From Anastatus disparis (lineage: Eukaryota > Arthropoda > Insecta > Hymenoptera > Eupelmidae): DNA of 64,000 nt. Below the pieces are notes generated by a model, which was not told the DNA's origin, did no database searches, and worked only from the letters and a program-made list of their open reading frames with translations. Both the position numbers and the translations under genes were made by a program. The DNA is taken from assembly GCA_017163975.1 (NCBI GenBank), contig JAFFSR010000004.1, positions 186,001 through 250,000 of the forward strand. The letters are read 5' to 3'. The first letter of the stretch is position 1. Each line of letters starts with the position of its first letter. Positions 47,641-59,834 of the stretch are shown in pieces.

Positions 47641-49527
47641 AAATTTTCTTCGCAAATTTCGGAATATAGCTGGAATTTTTTTACCTTAGAAACAGAAACA
47701 ATTTTTAATTGGATTAGATCACAGAAGGATGGATGGCATAAGTAAAGAGGAGAGCATGTGATTAAATAAAAAGATGAATTAAGGTTCAGAAAAATAAAAG
47801 AAGTTTAAGATAGATGGATAATAGTGTAATGACCGTCCAAATCAAGAAAAGATGAAAAATTTTATTTCGCTAAAGTTTTATTAAAATCCCTTATTTAATG
47901 ATATTCAACTTTGATATTTATCATCATTTTGTTGATTTTATAAAAAAGGCCGTGATAACAATAAAATATTTAAAAACAAAATATCGAACAATGCAAAAAA
48001 ACTTGCGTTTATTCAAAAACCGCTATCAATCGTTTCAAACACAAAGATTTATTCAATAGTTTATTTTTTCTTTCTGACGCATTCGGTATAACACAATTTC
48101 TTTTGTTAAAGATGAGCAGTCAGGGTTTGAAGGATGACACCGTGACTTTTTCCCCTGTTTTTATATAAGATTGTGTGAGTTCATACATACATGTACACAC
48201 ACATAAAATGCATTGCGGTGCGTTGAAGAGGAAAAAACGTCGTAGTATCGTCGTTGTCGTCCTCGCCTTCGTCGACCCTGTCGTCCATATATAAATTTCT
48301 CTCTTTTCCTCACATCTGCTGGAGCACGATGTAGTGAGCCTTAGAGGCTGGCACAAGGCGCGCGCTTAACCGTGGGTTTGCGCATTGATAAAGGGGAAGA
48401 GATAGGCAACGTTTGTGTTTAGAACTTGGGAATACTGCCAGCGCCATTTCTTTGATATGGGGGAGAAAAATTTGATTGGTTTGTTAAATAGTTAATTAAA
48501 ATGTTAATTTTTTTTCTTTTAGTTTTTAATTAGTTTTTGTTTAATGATATGATTAAAATATTTTACTGATAAATGATGTAAATAAATTTTCATACTTTTG
48601 ATTATTTTTATAAGGAAATATAATTTGAAATTTCTATTTTATTTTTTGAAAAATATTGTAACAATAAGATTTAATAAAATAATATGCACTAAACTTGCAC
48701 ATAATTTGATTCTCTTTTATTTTAAAGTTCTTAATTCTCAAAAATAAATACTTTTTTTCAAGGAAAAACTCCTTGAAGTTTTTCTAGTTTTTCTTGAAAA
48801 TAAATAAAGATATTCTTGTCAAAGAAAACATTGTTTTTTATCTCTTTATTTTCATTTGCAGTTTCTAGTTTGTGCGAAAAATAAATTTTATAATTACAAA
48901 GGACAGTGCGATTTTACATAAGAATGTACTTATGTATTAACAGGATCGGTTCTTAGAAAAAACAATAAAGGCTTTTGGGCTTACATATGATTTTAGAAAA
49001 TCTTAAATATTCCCAAGTTGCCAGTATTTCTAATTGTTATTTTCGTAATAAGAGCAGATTTACAGACTATCTTCTATATTGGGAAATTCCTTCGTTGAAA
49101 AACTTAAGAAAAACCTTTGTGCCTTAATGTTGCGCAATTTAACTTAAGTAAGCGGCAAATATTACGCAGTACAAAGTAATGTAGTGAAAAAAGAAGATTT
49201 GAAAATAAACGTTTAAGTCTCTGTAGTTACAGATTAATTTTAAGAAGATTCATACTCGAAATTACGTAATTTTTCTAGGGACGCACAGCGCGTTCATAAA
49301 ACTTTTATAAATATTAGGATAAAGACTGAAGGATTTTAAATTATTTTGAAAAATAAAAATACCTAAAAATAATAAAAACATTATATTTAACAATAATTGA
49401 ATCAAATGACACATTTTCTATAGTTTTTTTTTATATTAATTTAATAAAACAAATTTTTATGTACTATAAAAGTACAATTTTTTATTCTTTTGCAAATGTT
49501 ATCCGTAACATTATCATATATTTTCTA
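47641..49527. other. Gene-poor spacer with a GC-richer patch
   Basis: At 48110-48440 there are repeated GTCGTC/CGTCG words (codon-like trinucleotide bias) and GGCGCGCGC. The reverse frame 48120-48356 is Ser/Thr-rich without a motif. It may be an unlinked promoter or 5' UTR; unsupported as a gene. Confidence 0.4.
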
Positions 49528-50193
49528 ACAAGGAGAGTGTTTCACCTTCGGGTCACCGTTTTTGCTCAAATTTTGAGAATGTTTACTGGATGTAGAAATA
49601 TGAAGAAAGCTAAAATTTTAGAGGCCAACGCTCAATATTTCCCTAGTTACAGGCCATTGAAGAAAATCACTAAAAAAGTTACTAGATTTTCAAATGCTTA
49701 TAGTTCCTCATAATTATTAGCTAGAAGCTTAAACCTTTTTTTAAATGAAAGCTGAGCTCAAATCCTTTCGAAATAGTAGTTATAACATATCGAAATATTA
49801 TTTTTTCCCAAAGTTAGAGCGTAATAAAGATTGGACCCGAATTTTTTGTTTAAAACATTAATTAATAATAAAAGCTAAAATTGGGTTCAATCTTTATTAT
49901 GCTATAACTTTGGGAAAAAATAATATTTCGATATGCTATAACTACTATTTCGAAAGGATTTGAGCTCAGCTTTCATTTAAAAAAAGGCTTAAGCTTCTAG
50001 CTAATAATGCTGAGGAATTATAAGCGTTTGAAAATCTAGTAACTTTTTTAGTAATTTTCTTCAATGGCCTGTAACTAGGGAAATATTGAGCGTTGGCCTC
50101 TAAAATTTTGGCTTTCTTCATATTTCTGCATCTAGAAAACATTTCCAAAATTTGAGCAAAAACGGTGACCCAAAGGTGAAACACTCTCCTTGT
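49528..50193. mobile_element. 666-bp near-perfect foldback element
   Basis: The left end ACAAGGAGAGTGTTTCACCT and the right end are reverse complements, and pairing continues through arms of about 320 bp to a centre near 49865 (ATTAATTAATAATAAAAGC). Mismatches are few, so it is the youngest of the three copies. The open frames on both strands are mirror images of each other and not genes. Non-coding MITE of unknown superfamily; the flanks CTA/AAG give no clear target duplication. Confidence 0.85.
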
Positions 50194-51548
50194 AAGTTTT
50201 AAACAAAATTACTATCGTACATCATTTATGCTATTTTTTAAGAAACTGTTGACCAAATATTATTTTTCTTCATAACTACACGAGCGTACAAATCTATACA
50301 AAATGTTAGCCTTAATGAAAAGAAAAAAGGGAAGAAAAATAAATAACCCTCTTCCTCTTGATCGAATTTTTTGACACCTCTTGTCTTCTTCGATTTTTCT
50401 TTCATTTATTTGTCCTCTTTTTGTCATTAAGAGCACAAGCTGGACATTAATTCTATAAAGTGTTGGTCGCATTTTACAATACAAGCTTGTTTCTAACGTA
50501 TCCAATGCGTTAGCCATAAGAAAGAGAAAAAAAGGCTAAGGGGAGAAAGGAAAGAAGACGTGCTTTGTATGCGGGGGTGGAGTTTTTAACGTTAACTTGA
50601 TTTATCGTAACACTTGGAAAGTTTACCCCTCGGTACTGTTATATCGAACAATGTTCATCCCCCTTTTTTTAGAGAGAAAGTAAGTGTTTTTGTATATACG
50701 AGTGTCTGTGTGGGTGTCACAGTTTCATTCGCATGGATGACTGACTTTCGCTATCGGGTTTTATTTTTTGACAATATTGTGTCTTTTTTGTTGATAGAGA
50801 AGATATTATTTGTTTGTTTAAGAAAATTTCAAATTGATATTAGTATAATTTACCAAGATAATTTCTTTAAAGTCTTTTTCAACCTATTATTAATTTTAAT
50901 ATCAATATGTTGTTAACTATTTTGTTAACTACATTATAATTTCAAATACAGAAAAGTTTTAAAACAAGTCTAGACGTATAAAATAGAAAGCGGTTAAAGT
51001 GGGAGGAGAAGGGATTTGAAATACCTATTGTTCACTTAAAATTTTAAGGATGTTTATTAATAAATATAGAATGTCAACCCAATATTAGTTTTAACTAATC
51101 AGGGTATATACATGTCAGTTATAATGTTAAATCCTTGGTTAAATTTAGAAGGTAATAAATTAAGATTTTTCATAAAATGTTAATATGGTATACAATTACT
51201 TTTTCATATTATAACATAAAGTTTATTGTTTTCCATTATAAAATTTCTTCATTAAAAAGTAAATAATTATTATCGTTTATGCATGCATGATTGTTATGTG
51301 TTTCAGTTTCACTTTTAGAATACATGTTTTTTTCAATTAATTTTTGTTGCGTTTATAAAAATATAAAAAAAATGAGTGATTTTATCGATTACTTAAATAG
51401 AATAATATTTTTATAAAAACCTTTGAGATACTGAAATTTTGACTCGATAAAGAATGATAGGAACACATTTCTATATCTTATTGTTTAAAATTATATTGAA
51501 AATCAAGTTTTATGATGTAATACTTGTTTCTGAATATCAAGAAATTGC
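50194..51548. other. Spacer, no gene seen
   Basis: Short frames at 50260-50517 (minus) and 50614-50916 (plus) have no recognisable motifs. The GC-richer stretch 50520-50760 is featureless to me. Confidence 0.4.
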
Positions 51549-51640
51549 AATAGGACATGTATCTCCGTTACTATGCCTGAACCTAGTTCTGTGCTTTACG
51601 AATAATGTTCAGGCACAGTAACCGGGACTTCTATCCTATC
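51549..51640. repeat. Short inverted repeat, about 32-bp arms
   Basis: TAGGACATGTATCTCCGTTA..TGCCTGAAC pairs with GTTCAGGCA..GTAACCGGGACTTCTATCCTA with some mismatches. Probably a tiny MITE. Confidence 0.6.
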
Positions 51641-53690
51641 TAAATTTATTAATATTTAAAAAAATAATTATTCATAAGAATATCAAACTTATAACTAAAA
51701 CGCAGTAAAATAACACATAAACCTGTCCAAAAAATTTCTTATAAACTCTTTTTATCCTTGCGTTCATATCATTCAAAAGAGAGAGAGATAAAAAGAATCG
51801 ATCACTCATGTCCACAACCGACGCGTGCCTCTTATATACGAAAAACGTAATCCAACGCAATTTCAATATAAAGGCGTATTTAGTTATGTATCGCCAACAA
51901 ATTATATGGGAAAACAAGAAGTAAGACCTTTTTTGCCAAAAGGCTGATATTACGCGATATATTCGAAAAGCCCATGCAACCTATTTTCCGTGTTTTCTTT
52001 ATTTCTTTTTCTTTACGGTGATTTGTCATTTTTTTGGTATAATACCAATAAAAACCCAGCGGGAGAAATTAGCCGATCGGTCAAAATTTTTACCCAAAAA
52101 GTGACTTCCGACAGGTTAAGAAACGATACGTTTTCAATGAAATCTTTTTTTAAAAAGCTTTGAATTTTTCTAGTTTATTATGAATGAGAGTTTTAAGCTG
52201 AAACCAAGAACTTTTTTCTTAAGTATATGTAAATATTAATTTTGTTTTTTTTATGATAATATTTATTTAGAAGTTTGTATGGTGGTGACTGTTTTGAAAA
52301 TATTGTGGGAAATTCGGTAAAAAAATTTAATGATATTTATTTTTACATCGAATGTTATGTATTCTATTGTGTATTTAAAAACTTTTTATTTTTGAAAATT
52401 TAATTAATTTATTGACTATTTATAACATAACCTGTATAACTGAAATTAAAGTCGATTGGACAAGTGTTTTTATTGCATTTAAGTATAAGAATATTTTTAA
52501 ACATTCAAATCTATTTCTATAAAGATTTATAAATAATAATTTTTTATACCAATAAATTTTCATTCAATATTTATAATTTTGTTTTATTGTACCACGAAAA
52601 ATATTTGAAAAAAATTAGCAACTTCAGAATAATTTAGATGATAAATATTCTTAAATATTTATCATCTAAAATTTTATAAATTATTATTAGTTATTTTAAA
52701 ATTAAATCTCCAAGTATACTAACATTAAAATAACTAATATTTGTAAATATTTTTAGGGTACCAAGACTAATTTGCAGTTGTAGTAACTGATATTATGACT
52801 TTCTTATGGTCAAAATAAGATAGATCATCGAGCCGTCGGGACTTATAGTGCCAATCATATACAAGTGTGTCTCTTATTAGTAATACAATGGCAATCGATC
52901 GATCAATCAATGCGTATTGTTTGCTTGCGTGATTCTTGTTATTTTGCGTTATATTTTTATTCTAATTCGTTCGAATTATGTCAAAAACACAATAAATGTT
53001 TTTCTACGTGGATTTAGCGGATTAGGACGTAAAATAGGAGCAACTTTTTTTTTAGTATTTTTGATAGATTTGTGGACGTGTTATGTGAATATACGTCCAC
53101 AAATCATATTATAGGAATCAGTGGAATGAATAAAACTTTGCTTAAATTTATAATAAGAAAAATGTAATTATGATAAATACATTTTTAGATGCATGTTCAT
53201 ATTTTTAATCAATATATAATCTTTGAAAAATTTTAGATAAATCTATTGTTATCTTAATAAAGTTTTGTTTGTTATATTTTAGAAAAATAAACAAGAAAAT
53301 TAGTAGCAGTTTATTTTATTTTAATTCTTAAGTCTACAACGTTGATAAAGTTGATTAAATGTAAGTGAATTCGTTCCCATCTATTAAACATGCAATCCTT
53401 CATGTTTTTATAAAATAAGAATATAAAAAAATTATTCGTAAATCGACACCACTCTTTGTTTCTGATTTTATAAATTAATTATAGTATGTTTAAACTTTTT
53501 TCATACTAATCTAATAAATTTTTTAGAAATTATTAACAAAAATTTTAATGATTTCTATTAAAATCTATACAAAATATTCAAATTTTTAATAATTATGTTT
53601 CTTCTCTTTTTTATAGCCAACACTATCAAATCGACGTATAGTTGAAAAGTTTGTAAATTCTAAAATCAATTTTAAAATAAAATGAGGTAG
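51641..53690. other. AT-rich spacer with a perfect hairpin
   Basis: 52633-52649 (TTTAGATGATAAATATT) and 52654-52670 are exact reverse complements around CTTA. Otherwise no feature; the frame at 52917-53114 is hydrophobic and low-complexity and I do not support it. Confidence 0.45.
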
Positions 53691-53692
53691 TA

Positions 53693-54572
53693 CACTGAAA
53701 AAAATAGAATCTAGGAATAAGAGGAAAAATCTATTTGATTCTTAGTTCTTGAATCAAATAGAAATCTAGTTGTACTTAATAACTATAATCATCCTGCAAA
53801 ATCGCAGTAATCTAGGTTCTAGCAGAAAATCCTCTATCTTCAAGAAGAATTCTATTAGAATTTAGAGGAAATATATTTATTAATAAAAACCACAAAGAAA
53901 TTTTTTACATCAGAATGTATTTACCTTGGTGTTTACATCATTTAGAATTGAATGATTGAAATCGATGAAAATGAAAATATTTATTTAATATGTAAAAAAT
54001 GGCATTGTTTAGGTTTCAATGAGCATGTTCATGCGCATTGGATAGAAACGGAAAATGAATATGTTACATGCTGCTTTAAAGAATTATACAGCGAGAAAAT
54101 AATGCATAAGATTCAATTTGTTGATGGAAAAAATTATATTATGTTTTATATGTAAATATATATTATTAATTATTGTAATAATAAATTTCTTAAAAATGAT
54201 TAATTTTTTTACTTGAATCATATGAATAAGAACATGTAAGTACTGCATATTACGCAATTAGAGATATATATATTCAATAATTTCAAATAAAAATTAAATT
54301 AAAAAATTTCAAATGGAATTTATATAAAATATACTAGTTTTCCTCTTGGTGGATGCAGATTTAATTTTTTTAAAAGTTTAGTTGCTTCAAAAATATTTTT
54401 GCTAGGTCGTAGCAGAATATCTATTAGAAGGAAGTCATATCGACTTAATGATATCCATTGCAGCAGATTTTCCTCTTGAGTCAAGCGGAATTCTACTATG
54501 GCTTAAAACAAAACAAAAATTTTCTACCACCAAGTGGATTCTCATTGGTTCTAGATTTTATTTTTTTCAGTA
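53693..54572. mobile_element. TA-flanked element with a 67-codon ORF inside
   Basis: TA-CACTGAAAAAAATAGAATCT at the left, AGATTTTATTTTTTTCAGTA-TA at the right. The terminal regions are also similar inward. The size (880 bp) and TA flanks suggest a Tc1/mariner-type non-autonomous element carrying extra DNA. Confidence 0.6.
53952..54155 (+). CDS. Small ORF carried by the TA-flanked element (67 aa)
   Basis: Encodes an acidic, Cys/His/Trp-containing peptide (MIEIDENENIYLICKKWHCL, then GFNEHVHAHWIETENEYVTC, CFKELYSEKI). The composition is less biased than chance AT-rich frames, with 4 Cys and 5 His. I do not recognise it; it does not look like a DDE transposase piece. It may be captured coding sequence or chance. 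Confidence 0.25.
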   Translation: MIEIDENENIYLICKKWHCLGFNEHVHAHWIETENEYVTCCFKELYSEKIMHKIQFVDGKNYIMFYM

Positions 54573-54574
54573 TA

Positions 54575-56460
54575 TGGATTTAGCTTTTCATGATATTCAA
54601 TATATTTGATAATAATTTTTATTTTAATTGTTACGAAAATCGTTTCATCCTTGACTCAAAATTAATCATTACATTATTTCATAAACCACTTTTTTAATGT
54701 ATTTATTTTTCCGGAATTTTTTTTTTCCAAAAATTTAATTCCTGAGACATTTTATATTTTGTTTACTTAAATAAGCTTTTGATTTATGAATAATTTTATT
54801 TAATTAAATAAGATAAAATATTAACTTTTTTTAAAACTTTATTTAGTAATTGTAATAAAAATATTTTTTACGTCATAAACAATATACCATTACCAGTAAT
54901 TAAAAGATCAGAAATTATTTTTATTTTTAAATCCATACAAATAGCAACGGTCAAAAAATACTCAATAATAATCTTTCATAATAATACCCACTTTTGATTT
55001 ACAACCATTCACTAATTAAGGTAAGTCTATTTTCAATGGGAAATATTTTAAAATCACTCCTACGAATTTTCCTCCGACTAAAAATACGATGTCTCCCTCA
55101 GCATTAAAACATATTCATAAGCAGGGCGCTAACAATTTTTACCTTCTTAGAGACGTTAATTATACTTACACCTGCGTACGTACACGTAGCCAAAGGTATA
55201 CCACTATACGAACAAAATTTTCCCCATTATTTTATGACCCGATGCTTAAGACTATATTGAAAGCTTTTGGGTTATTCCCAAACTGCAAGGAGACAACGGT
55301 TTGTTAAACCGCCTGCAAAATATAAGTAAATGTAATATCCTCCTACATTAGGCTAATCCTTACGGTATATTTTATAAATGTATGCCGTTTTAGTGCCTCA
55401 AAAGTTGTCTTCAAAATAAAGGATAATGAATAAACTTGTCTCTACTTGTCTGGATTTTGACCAGTCATTAGTTTTCAAACATTTAAGCCATTCTGGAAAT
55501 TTCAGTACATTTTTTTTCATCAAAATCGAATTATTTTATGTTAGATGTGTCTTATAGAAATTTTTATATTCAAACAAAATTTTTTTAATTTATGATAATT
55601 TTAGGTCATAATGGCAGTGTATGGTAGCTTTACGATAAGATATTGTAATTTTTACTCGATTTTATTTTATTATAAAATTAAAAAAAAAGATTATTTGAAA
55701 TTTTGAAAATTAATTTTTATACGTAATAGACCTAAAACCAAAATAAAATTTGCGCTTATACCGGAAAAACCAGCGTGTAGTAGTTTACTTTACTGTCATT
55801 CTAGTAAAATCCGTCGCCAGACCTTTTTTCTTCTTTTTAATTTTATCTCTTTTTCTCTTTTACTGATCTTTATCTTTTCATTCTGTCGCGCCCTTTTTGG
55901 TTGCAATGTTGTTCGGGAATTTTCACACCGATTTAACGAGATTCGATATGTCTAATTTGGGGCTTATTCAAAAAGGTGTACCAGCAGTCGCTACGGGAGC
56001 TTTGTTTTAAGTTGGTTTTAGTGACATAGATAGGGATGTATTAGTTATACGGTACTTTTTGGTTTTCCCCAAGAAGACCCGAAAATACTCATTCATTAAG
56101 TAAATCTAGCAATTTTAAAGCCTTAAAACTTCGGATGCTTCAAAAGAGGACTTTTATGAATAAACAAAATTAAGAAATAGTAATAAATTTTCAATCATTT
56201 TTTATATTATAATGTTGACGAATACTTGAAATTATTAAATATTTATCAGTTTCATTTATTTCATTATTTCTGTTTAATATTGTTAGATATTTCATTTATG
56301 AACTAATGTTTCATTGTAACATTATTCAAGTGAAATACAAAGTAAATGATAATATAAGATATGATTTATTTTTTCCTACGAGTTTAATTTTTACAAATAT
56401 AAATTTTAAAATAAATCATCAACAACCAATCCTTGGAGATTGAGCAAAGACTTCATTATA
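54575..56460. other. Spacer, no gene seen
   Basis: No supported frame. The short frame at 55089-55307 is not supported. TTTTCTC-rich text lies near 55830. Confidence 0.45.
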
Positions 56461-56464
56461 AGTA

Positions 56465-56690
56465 ATGTAAGCAACGTTTTGAACACGTTGATTGTGCCCT
56501 TTTTCAAGCTGTAAATAAAATTTTAAAATTGAATAACAACCACAGCACTATAAACTCACAATCAAATAAATAAATAATATTAAATTTATTTGATAGTTAA
56601 TTTATTGTGTTATGGTTGTTGTTCAACTTTAAAATTGTATTTACAGCTTGAAAAAAGGCACAATCAGCGTGCCCGAAACTTTACTTACGT
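56465..56690. mobile_element. Small foldback element
   Basis: Arms of about 100 bp: GATTGTGCCCTTTTTCAAGC followed by TGTAAATAAAATTTTAAAAT and AACAACCA pairs with TGGTTGTT..., ending GCTTGAAAAAAGGCACAATC. Outer ends are GTAAGCAACG / CTTTACTTACG. Non-coding. Confidence 0.7.
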
Positions 56691-57084
56691 TTTTTTATGA
56701 TAAAACCTGTTTGGCAAAGCGGGTTAAAACCAGGGCGTGAAAGACACCGCTTAATGACAATTTTTATATTTATAAACAGATGGCAACATGCTTTTAATTT
56801 TAGAATTTGTAACGATTGGTTTAATATCTTACCAAACTATTGTAATATTCCTTTTTATTTTGAGTTTTCTTCAGAAATTTTTAATGTTTGTTACCTTTGA
56901 GTCTTATTATTTTGCATTACTTAAAAATTTTATCCATAAATAATAAACAACAATAATTAATTTTTGATGGTTATATATTTTTGAAAGAGAGAAATAAAAA
57001 TTTTTCATCCATATTTTTTGCTCTATTTGAAGAGTGAGTAAAGATTTCCATAGTAAATTTTATATTATAAAGGGATGAAAATAT

Positions 57085-57165
57085 TCGGTCGTTCAGTTGG
57101 TTGAGACATGATATTCGTTAACTCGTTTGATATCAATTCGATGCCCGGTGTTGTCACTTTTTGAT
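57085..57165 (+). repeat. tRNA-like sequence (SINE head?)
   Basis: GGTCGTTCAGTTGGTTGAGAC as A box, loop-like ATTCGTTAA, and B box ATCAATTCGATGCCCGG. Similar in layout to the heads at 12247 and 14815. Stems are imperfect. Confidence 0.4.
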
Positions 57166-57169
57166 TGAC

Positions 57170-58376
57170 TCTATTGTGGACTGACATCATGTTAAATAAA
57201 ATTTAAAACATTAAATTATCTTAAGCTGATAACAAAGTTAAATGAGCAAATACTGCTTGCATATGCTTGAAAAAAATATGATTGGGTTAAATATCGAAAA
57301 AGATTATTGCGTAAAAGTTATGTATGTAAGCATGATATTTATTAAACATTTTTAAAAATGTTCAATGTTATTTTTAACATGTTTCTGAAATTAATTTTTT
57401 TTCCTGGCATCTTAACTATGCATTTGGGGAACGTGCCACTTTTAAGTGTTGCTTTTTTGATGCTAATAACTAATAAGTAATTAATTCAATAACAAAAATT
57501 ATTATATACATTTATTAAATTACTTAGTTTTATAATTTTAATGTGTATGGTTTTTGTATTTTTTATTTTAAATTTTCCCTTAAGTATGGCGTCTTGTTAC
57601 GCTTTACTTTTTACACAAATCGAGCTAAAAAAGCTTTTTTTTTCTTATTAGTTTTTAACCATCACTTAGAATTTTAAAACACAATATATTCATATCATGA
57701 GTTTCTCAATACGCCTTTATTATTTAACCTGTAAAAAAATCGCATTCTACGTATTCAAAACTAATCGACTAATCATGCTTTACAAGTAAAAGAATCAAAG
57801 CGTTTGTATATTTTTCTCTGTATTTTTATTGTCAACAAGATACCATTGAAGATGCTCAAGGCAATGAATACTTTAAATAACATGAATGCTGTAATAATCG
57901 CCGTGAAATCCCGATTTCTATCCCTGCCGAAGCAGTTGATTCGATATGGTTAAGGTTTTTGGGTTTAGAATTCTTCAGATATTTCTCCTCGTTGTTATCC
58001 CTTGTAAAGTCATTTAAATTTCTTTTTTTGAATTTTTGTGTATGCACTTGGGTGAAAGAAATTCCAAAAACTGTAATTCATTATAATATAATTTTTATTA
58101 CACTGTAAATCTTGTTATAAAACGATTCAAATTTACAATTCTGTGTATTGAGTATAGGTATAATATTTTGAAGTTTATTATTGCAATTTGTATCCAAATA
58201 AAACAAAAATTATGGCTGTCACTGTCGCAAAGTATCGAACAATACGGAGATTTAAAAACACAGTATCTGAAGCATGTATTAACTATTTTCTTAAAATACT
58301 TAATCACAACTGAAAAGTAATATAATGTATAACGGTAAAAATTTTATTTCTGAAGGTTTTTCAATGTACTATACAT
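57170..58376. other. Spacer up to the retrotransposon
   Basis: No gene supported. The last bases before the LTR are TATACAT; the target duplication cannot be checked because the 3' end of the element is outside the window. Confidence 0.45.
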
Positions 58377-58694
58377 TGTGAGCGCACAGTTGCATTATAG
58401 ACTCTTAACTACTAATTTCAATAAATGTAACATAATTACACGCGATAAATAGTTAAATCTAAAAACAAAAGTGATTATAATGTAAATGAAATAAACGAGT
58501 GAAAAGCATAAGTGCCAAAAGTATGTACGCTCCTGAAGCGCACACACATCCAAAGTCGCTCGCGTACATACATCACACATCGAAAGCGCGCTTTAGCCTC
58601 ATGTTGGCTCAGCGCGCGAGAGAAAAGCAGGACCACGCACGCGAACGCCGGCGGTGCCAAGCTACTACAGAAGAGGGGACCGGAGTCCAGCGCC

Positions 58695-58702
58695 TATAAA
58701 AG
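58695..58702 (+). promoter_or_regulatory. LTR TATA box
   Basis: TATAAAAG in a GC-rich context (AGCGCCTATAAAAGCGGGCC). Expected start site about 25-30 bp downstream, near 58725-58730. Confidence 0.8.
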
Positions 58703-58856
58703 CGGGCCAGCAGAGAGAAATGCTCTCTTCTGCCTCGCCTCAGCTCAATTCAACGCGCTTTGCTATTAATGCCGAGCACAAAAGAATCACTTACATGATT
58801 CTTCTATGCTCGAGCACTGATTCGATTCACTTTATACAATTACGTAATTTAATTTA

Positions 58857-58862
58857 AATAAA
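58857..58862 (+). terminator. LTR polyadenylation signal
   Basis: AATAAA about 130 bp downstream of the expected start, as needed for an R region bounded by TATA and poly(A) signals. Confidence 0.6.
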
Positions 58863-59166
58863 GAGTTGCGGCGAGCAACACACCTTACCTCTTCCTATCC
58901 TCAAGGGTAAAGCCCCGCATACTGAGGCACTTGGTCCTCAGTATTAACGGGCATTACCCATAACATTAACAATCTTGTACTAATAATAATTAAAGAGCAA
59001 CACACACACATTCACACTGACATACTCGAGCCCGCACCAGACGGCATAGCGACCTGTCTGGTTAACGGCTTTACACCACCAGAACAAGCTTGAAATATAG
59101 CGAAGAAGACTCATAAGAGTCGAAATAAGTGCGTCTTAATAGCCATAAACTAGTGGGACGTCACAC

Positions 59167-59179
59167 TGGCGCCCGAACA
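59167..59179 (+). other. Primer-binding site, Lys-tRNA-like
   Basis: TGGCGCCCGAACA lies one base after the LTR end. It equals the first 13 bases of the PBS complementary to the 3' end of tRNA-Lys used by lentiviruses; matching stops there (AAAA follows). A 13-base PBS is within the range seen for LTR elements. Confidence 0.75.
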
Positions 59180-59426
59180 AAAAATTTAGCGTTACACGCG
59201 TATAAAAAATAATAAAATAAAGTAAGGTTAGAGTAGAGAACTATTTATGCTTTTTTCTTTACAAACACCATTAAAATTAAAAGAATATTAGAATAAAATA
59301 AATTAAGAAAAAGAAAATAAGATAAATACAATTTGTAAAACTTAACAAAATAGTTGTAAAGAATATAAAGAAATAATCAGAAAACAAAATATTATATTTA
59401 GTTTGTAAAATCAAAGAATTTAGCTA

Positions 59427-59834
59427 ATGAACAATAAAATCACGACAGCAGAATTTATCGAAAATTCTGTCAAAAATAAAAATGAAAAGATTAACACACA
59501 AAAACAGCAAATATTACATAATAGAGTAACAACATTTTTAAAACAAATACACCAAACACATAGTTTAAAACGCGAAATAAGAAAATTAGAAATCGAAATA
59601 CAGAACATACACAAAGAATTAGACTATCTATCAAATGATAATAAAATCAACAATGAAAATTTAGGTAGAATTTTCGAGCATTTAAATAAACAATTACCCA
59701 AAGCTTTGAAACAAATAAAAATTAATACACAACTCATTAACATATTAACAAGCAAAAATGAAAAAACAGTTAAAAACGAAATAAACAGGACAATAAAAGA
59801 AAATAGTAATAACAACAACAATAATTCATTATAA
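59427..59834 (+). CDS. Leader ORF upstream of gag: coiled-coil protein, 135 aa
   Basis: ATG at 59427, open for 135 codons between the primer site and gag, separated from gag by about 550 bp of AT-rich leader. The product is basic and helical: KREIRKLEIEIQNIHKELDY shows heptad-like hydrophobics, then FEHLNKQLPKALKQIKINTQ, and it ends in a poly-Asn tail. No zinc finger or catalytic motif. Ty3/gypsy elements normally have gag as first ORF, so this is unusual. It could be an accessory RNA- or Gag-binding protein, an upstream regulator of gag translation, or an old gag duplication: like the Gag N-terminus it is coiled-coil. Function unknown. Confidence 0.6.
   Translation: MNNKITTAEFIENSVKNKNEKINTQKQQILHNRVTTFLKQIHQTHSLKREIRKLEIEIQNIHKELDYLSNDNKINNENLGRIFEHLNKQLPKALKQIKINTQLINILTSKNEKTVKNEINRTIKENSNNNNNNSL

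Larger units (their letters stand above)
58377..59165 (+). repeat. 5' LTR (789 bp)
   Basis: Starts TGTGA and ends TCACA, exact inverse terminal pentamers, one base before the primer-binding site. It has a TATA box (58695), an AATAAA (58857) and a GC-rich U3/R boundary unlike the AT-rich flanks. A stem-loop ACTGAGG/CCTCAGT (58921-58942) lies in the presumed U5. U3 is about 58377-58725, R about 58725-58880, U5 to 59165; these inner limits are estimates. The second LTR is not available to confirm the ends. Confidence 0.75.

Noticed and set aside
49459..50184. ORFs of 84 and 72 codons with near-identical peptides on opposite strands
   Set aside because: Mirror images produced by the 666-bp palindrome; the same peptide at 33846 and 43623 follows the element copies.
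58475..58857. Several overlapping frames in the LTR
   Set aside because: They cross the TATA box and R region on both strands; explained by the GC-rich LTR promoter.
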